64,000 bases of DNA from Martensiomyces pterosporus. Taxonomy: Eukaryota; Kickxellomycota; Kickxellomycetes; Kickxellales; Kickxellaceae. The notes beneath the pieces were generated by a model. That model made no database searches. It was not told the origin of the DNA and was given only the letters and a program-made list of their open reading frames with translations. The stretch lies in the NCBI GenBank assembly GCA_025201845.1, contig MU603951.1, positions 128,200 through 192,199 of the forward strand, read 5' to 3'. Both the position numbers and the translations under genes were made by a program. Of this stretch, positions 50,089 to 60,684 are shown piece by piece (position 1 is the stretch's first letter; the number at the start of each line of letters is the position of its first letter).

Positions 50089-50415
50089 GTTCCCGGCAGG
50101 TATCAGAATCTATGGCGGTGCTATAATATGTACAAGGGCTCTGCTGCAGGGGAGTCGGCAATCGTGCGCCCGGGCAGCAGATGTCCTCATTAGTGCTATA
50201 AACGTTCTTCAGTGTAGACAGGGGTTTTGGTGCCATTGCACGTGATGTAATGCGCTCCCAAACAGCACTCGCGTTTGCTAATATTGCATTGAAGAGTAGT
50301 CAAATAGTGAAGGGAAGAAAGAAAGAAAGAAAGAAAGAAAAAGATAACACGAAACTATAAAAAGCAGATGAGTAAAAGAAGCATGGGAGCGTGCTGTTTG
50401 GCAGATCAGCGCGGG
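50089..50415. other. Intergenic between mucin-like gene and WBP11
   Basis: 327 bp containing a (GAAA)n microsatellite at about 50315-50340. Nothing else is seen. Confidence 0.45.
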
Positions 50416-53400
50416 TTATGTCGTTGTGATGGTTACTGTTGCTGTAGTGGTGGTGGGGATTGTAGTGGGCACAGTGATGGGCACAGTGGTTGGAACAGTA
50501 GTAACAACCGTCGTTGGGACCGTCGTCGGGATTGTAGAGGGGATAGTTGTGGTGATGGTTGCTGTGGTGGGCGAGGCTGTGGTTACTGAGGTGGTTGTGA
50601 CCACACTCGGAGCCGAAATCGTGGTGGTAGCCGTGGTGGTGAGCAGCACCGGCGAAGGAACCACCACAGTTGCTGTCGAGGTCGCGGTGACTGTGGGTGT
50701 CGCTGTGGTGGTCAGCGTTGCGGTTGCGGTTGCGGTTGCTGTTGATGCTGGAGCTGTTGTAGTCGTTATGGTGAAGGTTTGCTGCGTTGTGGTTGTGGAT
50801 GTGGTTGTGGTCACCAGTCTGATTATTGTTTGACAAACTGGCGGCTCCGGAACCCCGTCGCAGACCGGAGGTGGCGGATATATGTTTCCATAGACTTTGT
50901 TTGCCGGTGGTAGCCCTGTCTGATATCCATACTCGATCGCGATATCGTCAGGGTAGTCTATCTGCTGGGTGAGCATCGATCGAATGATCTTGAGCTGGGA
51001 CAGTTTGTTGGCTGTAGAAGTGCCCGTCGCTGTGTGCATCTCAGAGAGTATAGATTTGGCGGATTTGAGTGCATCCAGCGGAGCAAGCTTCGGCGTGCTA
51101 CTAGTAGCCTTTTCACCAACCGAGGGAGTTGTGGAGCGCTTCGCCGCCGTCGGAGTTGAGCTATTCTCGGACTTTGGAGGTGCTGATGTTGCAGCAGAAG
51201 CCAGTCCCGAGGCAGATGCAGAAGAGGATGCTGAGGATGAGCTGGACATCAATGCAAACGCTGTTGCTGAACTTGCTGTCCCTACAGAGACTAGTGGCCA
51301 GTCCAGGGCACTAGACATGCTGCCAAGCAGCGACGAATACTCGGTGGCAAGGTCAGTAGCTGGCATCGAGGTCATTTGATGGCTGACAAGGATCGCAACA
51401 ACATCGTTAGAGAAGAGCGTCACCGGGCCTGTGAGCTGTGTGGAGAAGGACAGCAGCCGTGGGGTAGCCCAACTACTTTCTTGTGACGCTGACGTAGAGG
51501 TCGCTGTTATGCTACCTGCAGCCTTCAATGGTGCTCCTGCAGTCGCTGACGTGGCGGTCGACGCATCGCTCGTCGAAGCGGAAGTGACCAAAGCTGCAAT
51601 TTCCCTAGTCGATGATGCACTAGCAGTGCTCGCCTGTGTTGCTGTCGATGCAGACACAGCATCGGTGTTGGTTCTAACCGATACAACCAATAGCGGTATT
51701 GAAGTGGTGAGTGGGAACACCATGGCAAGCGACCCTTGTGACTCGAACGGCGGCAGTGCAAGCTTGCTGGATAGGTCAGATTGCGAAGTTGTGACGGGGG
51801 AGGCAGTGGGTAGCGACGACGATGCTACAGATGTGAGTGAGCTTAGCTGAGTCGTCGATGTTGACTGAGAATCGGCGTTGACAGTGCTTGATGAGCTGAG
51901 CAGCGCCATTCCAGTGGGAGAGCTGGATGCAGTGAGCCATGCAAAAGCAGGGGTTGTGCTTGAGGAGCGAGCCACCGTAGCGTCCGAGGCAGAGCCCCAT
52001 GTGCTGAGCCATGCGGCAGTCACAGCTGAGGTCGGTGAGGTAGCAGCAGACCAGCTCTCAGTTGGGTTTGCTAAGCCGAACCATGCAGAGCTAGTAGTAG
52101 AGCTGGAAGCAGAGTTGGATGCCAGTGTCGGCACTGTTGTTTGTGTGGCAGCACTTTGTGTGGTGGATGTCGACCCGCCGACTAGCCATCCAAACAAAGA
52201 TGACGACTGTTGCTCCGGCTGCATAGTGGTAGAAGACGACGTTGATGATGATGATGATGATGATGATGACGACGACGACGACAATGATGATGACGAGGAC
52301 GACGATAGCGTATTTGTCTGACTGCCCAACCAGCCAAGTGGCAATGACAAGTGTCGCTCAGACTGAGGACTAGGAGAGCTGGATGATGACGCACTTGCCT
52401 GGCTGCTCAGCCATCCAAACAGCGGGGACGAATGCTGCTCCGACTGTGCAGTGGTAGAAGAACTGGATGATGATGCACTTGCCTGGCTGCTCAGCCATCC
52501 GAACAATGGGGATGATTGAAGGTCGGATGAGGACGGCGCTGTCGATGAGCTCTCCGGGCTGTTTGTTGAAGACGTCTGTAAGGCAGAGAACAGAGGGATG
52601 CGTGATGTCGATGAAGCAGATTCTCCTGTGTTGGAGCTGGTTTTTGTAGATGTCTGTGGAGATGCACCCCATAGAATTCCATTGAATATCTTAGGCGCAG
52701 TCGAAGAGCGTGATGTCTGCTGTGAGTCCGTTGGTGATAAGGGCACCAGCGATGAGGACGATGCTGAAGACGTCAATGATGATGACACAGATGTCGTCGT
52801 TGCTGACGGAGCCGATGACGTTGGCGATGTGGGTGATGCTGAGAGTGTGCTGGATGTGGGTTTCGTAGAAGAGTCTGATGCCGTAGTAGATGAGCCCGCA
52901 GAACTGGTTGCGGATTTCTTGGAACTGGTTGAGGACGAGGTAGTTGTTTGTGGTGTATCAAACTCTGTTACAATAGAGACCTCGGAAGTGCGCGTGTGGC
53001 TGGTGTTGATTCCTCTTCCAGTCGATGTAGCTGTGGTCGTGTGAGGCGACGAGTGCTTTCTAGAGGTGGAGTGATCAGAGTCCCCGCCAGAGCTTGAAGA
53101 GGAGTCAGACGTGGCACTGGACGAGGCAGTTGACGAGGTATCGCCGTCATCATCAAGCCCCTTTATGGTCGTGACGGGTTCTGCTGACGACAATGAGGAG
53201 CGGCCCTCCGAGACTGCCAGCTTGTCCCACCCAGCTGGCGTGCTGAGGGAGTCGTCGTCGTCGCCGCCGCCATCTTTTTCAACGGCATCTCTAGACAGCT
53301 CCAAGACTGCCTTTAGGTTCCTGATGTGATCGTGGAATGCAGCCCTATGGCCACCGGCATCCACTGTCTGGGTCTGATCGGCGGGTGACAGCGCGTGGAG

Positions 53401-53628
53401 CAGCATGTCCTCGTCGATGGTCAGGACATTGTCATTCTGGCTGTCTGCTACATGGGCTCCATCTGAATATGACTCGGAGTGGGGCGAGTACAAAGTCAGC
53501 ACCCTACCTCCATGTAATGTGACCTCATCAGGGAGAACAACGTGAACGGGGGCAGCAAATGCCGTGAGTGCCACTATCCAGGCTGCAGTGACGATGCATC
53601 CATAGTAGTGGATGGCGTATCTGGTCAT
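50416..53628 (-). CDS. Secreted Ser/Thr-rich mucin-like cell-surface protein with FGWL repeats
   Basis: 1070 residues. An N-terminal signal peptide (GCIVTAAWIVALTAFAAPV) precedes a short folded-looking part with an amphipathic helix (AFHDHIRNLKAVLELSRDAV). The rest is overwhelmingly Ser/Thr/Ala, as in O-mannosylated fungal wall proteins. In the middle a motif SSPLFGWLSSQASASSS recurs about every 28 residues, with degenerate forms further on (LPLGWLGSQ, SSLFGWLVGG, AWFGLANP, FAWLTASS). Near the C-terminus one small conserved-looking, Cys-containing island (YGNIYPPPPVCDGVPEPPVC) is followed by a pure Thr-rich tail (TTTIPTTVPTT-like). There is no GPI signal. I do not recognise the family, and the function is probably structural at the surface. 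Confidence 0.75.
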   Translation of the reverse strand: MTRYAIHYYGCIVTAAWIVALTAFAAPVHVVLPDEVTLHGGRVLTLYSPHSESYSDGAHVADSQNDNVLTIDEDMLLHALSPADQTQTVDAGGHRAAFHDHIRNLKAVLELSRDAVEKDGGGDDDDSLSTPAGWDKLAVSEGRSSLSSAEPVTTIKGLDDDGDTSSTASSSATSDSSSSSGGDSDHSTSRKHSSPHTTTATSTGRGINTSHTRTSEVSIVTEFDTPQTTTSSSTSSKKSATSSAGSSTTASDSSTKPTSSTLSASPTSPTSSAPSATTTSVSSSLTSSASSSSLVPLSPTDSQQTSRSSTAPKIFNGILWGASPQTSTKTSSNTGESASSTSRIPLFSALQTSSTNSPESSSTAPSSSDLQSSPLFGWLSSQASASSSSSSTTAQSEQHSSPLFGWLSSQASASSSSSPSPQSERHLSLPLGWLGSQTNTLSSSSSSSLSSSSSSSSSSSSSTSSSTTMQPEQQSSSLFGWLVGGSTSTTQSAATQTTVPTLASNSASSSTTSSAWFGLANPTESWSAATSPTSAVTAAWLSTWGSASDATVARSSSTTPAFAWLTASSSPTGMALLSSSSTVNADSQSTSTTQLSSLTSVASSSLPTASPVTTSQSDLSSKLALPPFESQGSLAMVFPLTTSIPLLVVSVRTNTDAVSASTATQASTASASSTREIAALVTSASTSDASTATSATAGAPLKAAGSITATSTSASQESSWATPRLLSFSTQLTGPVTLFSNDVVAILVSHQMTSMPATDLATEYSSLLGSMSSALDWPLVSVGTASSATAFALMSSSSSASSSASASGLASAATSAPPKSENSSTPTAAKRSTTPSVGEKATSSTPKLAPLDALKSAKSILSEMHTATGTSTANKLSQLKIIRSMLTQQIDYPDDIAIEYGYQTGLPPANKVYGNIYPPPPVCDGVPEPPVCQTIIRLVTTTTSTTTTQQTFTITTTTAPASTATATATATLTTTATPTVTATSTATVVVPSPVLLTTTATTTISAPSVVTTTSVTTASPTTATITTTIPSTIPTTVPTTVVTTVPTTVPITVPTTIPTTTTATVTITTT
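52297..52515 (-). repeat. Imperfect 84-bp tandem repeat in the mucin-like gene
   Basis: GGATGATGA...GCACTTGCCTGGCTGCT recurs at 52381 and 52465, with a more diverged unit to the left. Each unit encodes 28 residues centred on LFGWLSSQASAS. Confidence 0.75.
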
Positions 53629-55015
53629 AATGTCCTTGTTATAGCTATCGCTGCTGTCTGTTAACGATGCTTGCTAGAAAATGGGCAGGGCGTGGCGTGT
53701 GAGGAATGCGTACGCAGAAGGCTGGTTGAGATGCAGGCAGGCTGCTGGAGAATCAAGGCATAAGGAGAGAGGGACGAACTTCAAGCGCTCCAAACCAACC
53801 GTGTTAGCGGATGCTGCTGTGATATTAATACAGTGCGGTTGACTCCAGTGTCGCAAGCCCCAGCAGTCAGCCAGCACACGGAGAGAAATGGCTATAGACC
53901 ACTCACTGCCTAATGCTAAAACCATGCATTTTGCTGTCTCGTGTGCCATTTTTGGCAGGGCTGACACCCTATTATTATGCAAGCATGGCATAAAATAGAC
54001 CAGTGCCATCCACATGGGTCGCGGGTGCGAGTGCTAAACACAGCTGCAGATCAAGTGGCCAGCGAAGTGATACTGCACTCAAGCAGGCTAAATTCCTGCA
54101 TCGTCAGACCCTGCAAACTGGTGCCAAAGGAGTCCGCCCGACGTCGTGTTCTATTATACTGCCTGTGGTTATGCCAAGCCTGCTCCGTCTCCCCACACAA
54201 GCAAGCTTACTATGGCCTTCCCCAGGCTGGGCCAAGAATGTCAGGAGACCCATTCAATAATAAACCAAAAAGGCTGTTGCGCCCTACATTAGCCACCTTC
54301 GTTTTTATGAAGCCAGTGCCAATTAATAGCCGCTGCCGCTATGCTGCGGGCGCAGCGTTGTTGAAAGAGGGATCGATGCACGACGGGGCATATATGACAC
54401 GCCAGTGCAGCCATCCAGAGTAGCTGCTGCTGGCACCGCCCTTCACCCAAAACCACTCGCACCAGGCGCTTCTTTTGGAGGCGTCTGGGCAAGCTCACCC
54501 GGGCAGCAACTGCTAGTCACTGGACGCTGTTCCTTCTCCTCCGGGAGCCTGTTATATTCGGCGCCAGCATAAGAAATAGCAGCAGCATGGTGTTAGCAGT
54601 ATTGGCGCTGACAGTGGCCGATATCGGCTTTACCAAGTCTTGCTGCGTCACACCCACTCGGAGCTTGAGAAGCCGAAAGCTGCTGAGAACTTGATTGGCC
54701 TGAAGCGCGACAATCAAGCACACGAATTAACCCAAGCCTACTCCAGCTTTTTCGCCCTAGGAAAAAATAACAACCGCGAGCTGTGAAGAAAGCAACAGCT
54801 CACGTCAAGCATCACCAAACGGCCCTTCGCGTTTACACTATCAACAAATTGCACCTTTTCTCATAAGCACTAAGAGGGATCTCAGCAGAAATACAAATTC
54901 GCTGGCGGCGTCTTTCCCAGCTGCCCCTTCTTCTCGCTACTGAATTTCATACGCGACACACTTTCAAAATCAACGCGCCAATAGCTTCTTTTCACAGCGC
55001 CTCAAGCAAGTGCAA
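53629..55015. other. Intergenic: divergent mucin-like/bromodomain region
   Basis: 1387 bp, AT-richer than its surroundings. A short hydrophobic minus-strand frame at 54517-54723 is discussed under rejected items. No supported gene is seen. Confidence 0.45.
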
Positions 55016-58000
55016 ATGGGCCAACCTCGATTGCGGCTAGTCAATAGGGAGGCTGAGCAGGACAACCAGTCGCCCCCCACCTCTCCGCGCAGGCGGGGCA
55101 GTGCTGCTGCTGCCACTGCCACGAATACCGGACGTCCAAAGAGAACGCGCAAGTCGGACGCGCACATGGACGCTGCCCCCAGCGAAGGCGACGCGGGCAG
55201 CTCAAAGCCAGTTAGCGATGGGTGCTTGCGGCTATTCCAGGCTGTGAAAGAAATGGAGAAAAAGTAAGTCTTCCGTCACTGCCGGATGCTGGCTGGCTGT
55301 AGCAGCTGTGGTAACCCCTCCCCGCTCTTGCTCTGCATGCGAGAGCATATAGGCGGGTGCTCTGTAGGTGACGCGATTGCCACTTTTTTAGAGTGCCAGA
55401 CACGCATAAAAGTCGCACCCCGCTTGCGCAGCATAAACAAGCATTGCCTTCTCATCCCTCATCTCACTTTGTATTCCGGCTATTGTTGTGCACCTTGACT
55501 CCGCAGAGCGCGCTTGTTGACAATTAAGCGTTCGCTGTTCACACTTCTTTTTCTTTGTTTCTGCTTGTCTCCTGTGCATGCGTCTAAACTCCGATTACCG
55601 CCTGGCCTTTTGTAGTGGAGAGCCGCTGTGCCTCGCGTTCAACAAGCTTCCATCAAAAAAGGAATACCCGGATTACTATGTTGAGATCAAACGGCCCATC
55701 TCCCTGGATATCATGAAGAGCAAGATCTCAAGGGACGTGTACAAATCTGTCAGCGACTTTGTCTCGGATATCGATTTGATGTGCAGCAATGCACAGACAT
55801 ACAATATGCCCGAATCCTACATTTACGAGATAGCCGGCGATATCAGGCAGCGTGTGCATGACCTGGCCGCTGCCGAAGCACCAAAGAGCGAGGGTGAAGG
55901 GGCCAGTTCAACTCCTCATCTGAAACTCACTATTCACAGTGCCGAGCCATCGCATGCCGGGGGCTCAGTGGGCGAAAAAAAGACGGAGGCTACAGCGGGT
56001 ACCTCGAATTTAACGCTGAGGCTAAAGCGCAAGCGTGACAGCGACAATGGCAACGACAGCGATGGTGCTGAAGAAAACGATGCTGACAACGACACCCCCG
56101 CTACTGGTGCAGAGGGCAAAGGTGGTGCTTCAAGCGCAGCAGCTTCTGGTGGCTCTGTGCTAGACGCGCTGTTTCAAGCTATATACGATGCAGATCTTGG
56201 TGCAGCACTTAAACTCCTCGAGACACCCGGCCTAGCAGTCAACGAGCAGCGGAGGATGATTCTTAAGGAGCAGGTCGAGGGGGTTAGCGACGACGACGAG
56301 TACATGTGGGCACCGCTCCACGCTGCTGCATACTACGGCCGGCTAAAAGTTGCACAGGTGCTTTGCGACAAGGGTGCAGATGTCGAGGCGGTCGACACCA
56401 TGCACAGCTCAACGCCGCTGGCATGGGCAGCATACACCGGCCGCAAGCGCTTGGCCAAATGCCTGGTCCGTGTGTACAAGGCCAGTGTGAACGCGAGGAA
56501 CGCGCACGATCAGCTGCCCATCCAGATCGTGCTGGACCCTGAAAATCCAAAATGGGCCGAGTTCCTTATGCCCACTGACGGCTCCAAAGTGGATCTCCCA
56601 ACCCCTGCAGCCGAGGCTGCTTCCGTGCCTGACCCAAAGAAGACACCCGGTCGCAAAGCAAAGACACGCGGCAGCGAGAGCTCCTCCCAGCCCAGAGGAG
56701 CAGCCAGTCCAGGACCAGCTGCCAAAACGCCCTCGAAGCAAGCAGGTGCCCCGGCAACCACACCCTCAAAAGCTCCGTCTGCATCTGCCGCCGCTAGCCA
56801 GACAGCGCAGCCACAGGTTTTGCTGACACGGGTCACGCCCTCAATCCAAAGCCAGGGTCCGGGCCAGGGCCAGATCCCAGCTCAGGGCCAGGGCCAGGGC
56901 CAGGCGGCGTCATCTCAGGTAGGGATGCCGCCCATCCCGCAGTGCATTGGCGGCATCGGACACCAAGAGATCGTTCACCCCCGTATGGCTGATGCAATGC
57001 GGGACATCCTTGCCCGTGTTGCCAACTACAAGGACAGCGACGGCGAGCTATTGTCCGAAGTGTTTGAGGAGCTCCCGGACAAGACCGAGTACCCCGAGTA
57101 CTACGAGGTCATTGCGCATCCGATGGCGCTGAATTTGGTCAAGAGCAGAATAGCTGCTGGCTACCGCAGCTTCGATGCCTTTGACTACGACATGCTCTGG
57201 ATATTCAACAACGCGACTTTTTTCAACGAGTCCGACTCGCAGATATACCAAGACGCAGTCACCCTTGAAGCCGAGTACGGAAAAGCGCGCCGTGAAGCCC
57301 TCGACAGATACAGCATTCCATTCGATACGTCATACAGCGATTCTGTTCCGACAGAGGGCCACTATGTGCACAGGCTCACGGCAGGCGAGCTGGACCTTTA
57401 CGTGGGCGATTTCATATACGTGAAGGGCACCGGAGGCATGAGGATTGCGATGATAACGCATCTGCGCGTGGGTGGGCCTCAGGACCGGCGGAAGTTCGTA
57501 GACGGCTACTGGTTTTTGACGCCCTCCGAGGTCTCCGAGCTTGCGGGCCTGCCAGTATACCCACACCAGCTGTTTGCGGGGCCTGCCTTTGACAGCCATG
57601 GCGTTCGTGGTATCTGTGGCAAGTGCTACGTTCTTCCTCCCAACGTCTACGCGCGAGTGTACCCGCAGGGATTCGCTCCGCAGGACCTCTACCTCTGCGA
57701 GAGCTCCTATGTCTCTGGAGCTGGCGAGGGACAGCCAGGCGCCTTTAAGCCAGTCACCAACTGGGCCGCCGACTTTAAGACTCCTCTTATGAAGCCGCCA
57801 TCATTTATCCAGTACATAGTGCCACTGACGCCCAGAAAGCAGCCCCAGGAGATGTGGAGCAACGTCGGCCTGCTCCCGCACCTGGGGCTTACCGTTCTCA
57901 ATCGCGAAGCTGTTGCGAGGGCACAGGCTCAAGGGCAAGCCCGTGCGCTGGCACAAACACCCACTCGGCCCCAAGCCCAAGCCCAGCCCCAGCCCCAAGT

Positions 58001-58978
58001 GGCAATCCAGGTTCCACCCCAGACCCTGCCCCAGACCCAGCTCCAGCAGCAGGCGAACGGTCTTGCTCCAATGCGACCACCAGGGGCGCAATCTCCTGCT
58101 CCACCGCCGGCGTTCACCCAGGCGTACCAGGCCCTCACCATGCGCCACCAACAAAGCCTGGCTGCCGCCCTGACGCAACAAACACAGCGGGAAAACAGCA
58201 TTCGGCAGCAAATTATGACCAAGGTTACGCTTTCTCAGCAGCAGAACCCTGGCTTTATTGGCTCAATCCACCACCAGGCGCTGATCCAACAGCAGTCGCA
58301 GCTGATCCAGCAGTCGCAAAATGACTATTTCGCTCAGCTCCAGCAGATCCAGCAAACATACAACCAGCAGACTCAGGCTCTGAAGCTAGCATATCAGCAG
58401 CAACAACACCAGCCACAGCCAGGCGTTTCTGCACAAGCAGTGTCTCCAATGGTTTCCTCGCAGCTCTCTGGGTTGCAGCTACACTCGTCTCCCAATCCTG
58501 TTGTTCCGATGAGCCCAGGAGGTGCCCAAGTGGGCATTCCATCGCCTTTGCCTCGGCCTGCTCAAGCCTCGATGCCGATGTCGATATCGATGCCGATATC
58601 GATGCCAATGCCAGTCCCGACGTCAATGCCAGTGTCTACTCCGGTGGCAATGTCGATGAACATCTCGCAGGCAGCAATATCCTCCCCAGGCGTTTCTGGT
58701 GCTCCAGGCATCCCGCATAGCGGGGCTGTTAGACCAGGCAACTTCACAGCACCTGGACCAGCGCCTCAAGTCAGCGGCACGAACCCAGCGCAGTTCTATA
58801 GCCAGAGCCAGCAGCTCCAGCAGGAATTGCTCAGGTCAAGCGAGGGTAGCTCATCTGCTGCTGCTGCTGGCCCTGCCACGCCATCAAAGGTCCCAAATGG
58901 TATGCAGGCAGTACAGCTTGGACTTTCCCAGCAGCTGCTGCCAGGATCGAGTGCCCAGACAATGATGGCGATGCTTCT

Positions 58979-59013
<35 letters not shown>

Positions 59014-59774
59014 CTACAGCCAATGGTCAGAGCCCAAGTCTGCCAAAGCAAACAGCAACACCTCTCTCTCCTGAGCTGGCATCGCAGAATAGCCAGACAC
59101 TGTCTATCCAGGGTTCGAGCCCTGCACCCGGCCAGGGCCAGGGCCAGAGCCAGAGCCAGAGCCAGGACGCTATGGAGCTGTGGAAAAAGACGACGCGCGT
59201 GTTTGTGACACATGGAAACGCACGGATTACGAAGAATCTTGGCATTCAGCTTGCATCTCCCGACTCCAGCATGTTCCTCCACGTATTGCTGAGCGACCTG
59301 GAGGCCAACCATGCAGTTAAAGTCCCGCTCTCAGCAAGCAGCATTCTGCTTCGCCCAGTGCCTGGCCCGTTCAATAGCAATGGCAAGATTCTTTTGGCGA
59401 TGTCGGTCAACGGACGCCGCTACCTCCCTCGCCTGATCCCCGACAACACTGTCCACGCACTGGATAGCTCTGCGCATGCAGCTGGATCCGACAATGGCAT
59501 GCGTGAGGACACGCCATCTCGCATGAGCGACGAGACGGAGAAAGAGGCGCCTACTGAGGTTGCCTCCCTCATAAAGAGCGCAAGCTATGCATACGAGGTG
59601 CCGCTGCTGACCGGCCTCAACATAGTTGACTTGGAGGTTTCTGTTGCTGAGTGGAAGCCTGGCGTCCTGGCTGCCGAAAACCCCGATCAGCAGGTCCCAC
59701 CCGCACTGCCCACCGATCCTTCAAAACCGAAAAGCACAATGAAGCATTATCTGATATTCCTAACACGCAGCTAG
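55016..59774 (+). CDS. RSC-type chromatin protein: bromodomain-ankyrin-bromodomain-BAH
   Basis: Exon 1 is 55016-55263 and exon 2 is 55616-59774. The 352-bp intron (GTAAGT...TTGTAG) falls inside the first bromodomain; the join is KEMEK|NGEPLCLAFNKLPS. The product has 1468 residues. Bromodomain 1 (about 66-165) ends with the acetyl-lysine Asn in AQTYN. Ankyrin repeats lie at about 312-395 (APLHAAAYYGRLKVAQVLCD, TPLAWAAYTGRKRLAKCLV). Bromodomain 2 (about 538-640) has NNATFFN. A BAH domain (about 664-800; LYVGDFIYVKGTGGMRIAMI) is followed by a 400-residue Gln/Pro/Ser-rich stretch and a folded C-terminus (about 1270-1468). BD-BD-BAH is the layout of Rsc1/Rsc2 and polybromo in SWI/SNF-family remodellers. 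The ankyrin repeats between the bromodomains are not in yeast Rsc1/2. Confidence 0.88.
58979..59010 (+). repeat. (CAG)n microsatellite in the bromodomain gene
   Basis: An uninterrupted CAG run encodes about ten glutamines in the Q-rich region. Confidence 0.85.
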
Positions 59775-59953
59775 CCTTTTCTGCTGCTGCTACCACCAGC
59801 AGTTTTATGCTGCTCCTTTTAGCCCCTGTCGTCAGCATCCCTTTCCATGGCATTGTCAACATATAAACACTATTGTTTTCTCGGTACACTATCCTGGAGC
59901 GCTGCTGTCTGACTACATATGAAGTACAAGAGCCACCCGTGTTTAAAACGCTC

Positions 59954-60415
59954 CTAGACATGGCTCTGTTGGTCCGAGCCATCCAGTGCTTGCTTCAGCA
60001 GCGACACCCTTTTAGACAGGCGGCGTGCATCGCGCTGTATGTTCGAAAACAGCTCCCTTTGGCTGGTAGATGCCCTCAGCTGGCTGCTTGATCCCGCCAG
60101 CCTAGATGTTTCTAACGAAACACCCCGAACTGTAAAGCCAACACCAGAACCACCCTTCTCAGCACTTTCGGTCGCCGCCTTCCACTCAAAATCCGACACC
60201 ATGAACGATGGCGAGAGCGACTGGACACGCACCGGTCCGCCCCCGCCTTCGAGCGGCATATCAACCACTACTGTCACCTGCTCGTCGCCATCATCTCCCA
60301 GCGGCAGCGGCTCGCCATCGAACAAATGCGTAACCCTTGTGGCTGGATGCGTTAGACCCTCAACTGCGTCCTCCAGTTTGAATCTGACCTCCTGCGGTAA
60401 TTGTGGCGACGCCAT
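59954..60415 (-). CDS. Unidentified 153-residue protein
   Basis: The frame starts MASPQLPQEVRFKLEDAVEG at the ATG 60413-60415. It reads like real protein: an N-terminal helix, a strand-rich middle (EQVTVVVDMPLEGGGGPVRV, SPSFMVSDFEWKAATE), then an amphipathic C-terminal helix (QRELFSNIQRDARRLSKRVS) that could form a coiled coil. There is no signal peptide or TM. The gene lies between the convergent bromodomain gene and RPT2. I cannot assign a family; a small subunit of a larger complex is one guess from the coiled coil. Confidence 0.6.
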   Translation of the reverse strand: MASPQLPQEVRFKLEDAVEGLTHPATRVTHLFDGEPLPLGDDGDEQVTVVVDMPLEGGGGPVRVQSLSPSFMVSDFEWKAATESAEKGGSGVGFTVRGVSLETSRLAGSSSQLRASTSQRELFSNIQRDARRLSKRVSLLKQALDGSDQQSHV

Positions 60416-60684
60416 TGTGCATAGAAGCGAGATGCAATCGATACGCTATGGAAAGAGGAAGAAGAGAAAAAGCAGCTAGCGCCCACACAAACAGCACGCA
60501 CGCACATGCAATATGTCCCTGCCACGGCCTGGAGCGGCATTATGGACACAGCCTAGCTGCACTAACTAGAGCTTGGATTCTTTGTTGAATAAAGGGAATA
60601 AAAGAGAATAGGTGGTGCAAAGGAAAACAACAGGATGCGGATAATGTAGAACACGTAGTATTAGGAGCGCCCCAAACCAGTGGC

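Noticed and set aside
52240..52320. GAT/GAC trinucleotide run as a possible repeat array or CRISPR-like element
   Set aside because: It is the complement of a serine run in the mucin-like coding sequence, with no spacers.
54517..54723. Minus-strand frame with two hydrophobic stretches (SSFRLLKLRVGVTQQDLVKP, ANTMLLLFLMLAPNI), slightly reminiscent of MAPEG proteins
   Set aside because: No ATG start, an in-frame stop just upstream, no further MAPEG helices, and the key Arg/His/Asn-Glu residues are missing. At best a relic.
59105..59130. T-loop-like GGGTTCGAGCCC
   Set aside because: Lies inside the coding sequence of the bromodomain protein (Gln-Gly-Ser-Ser-Pro) with no cloverleaf around it.
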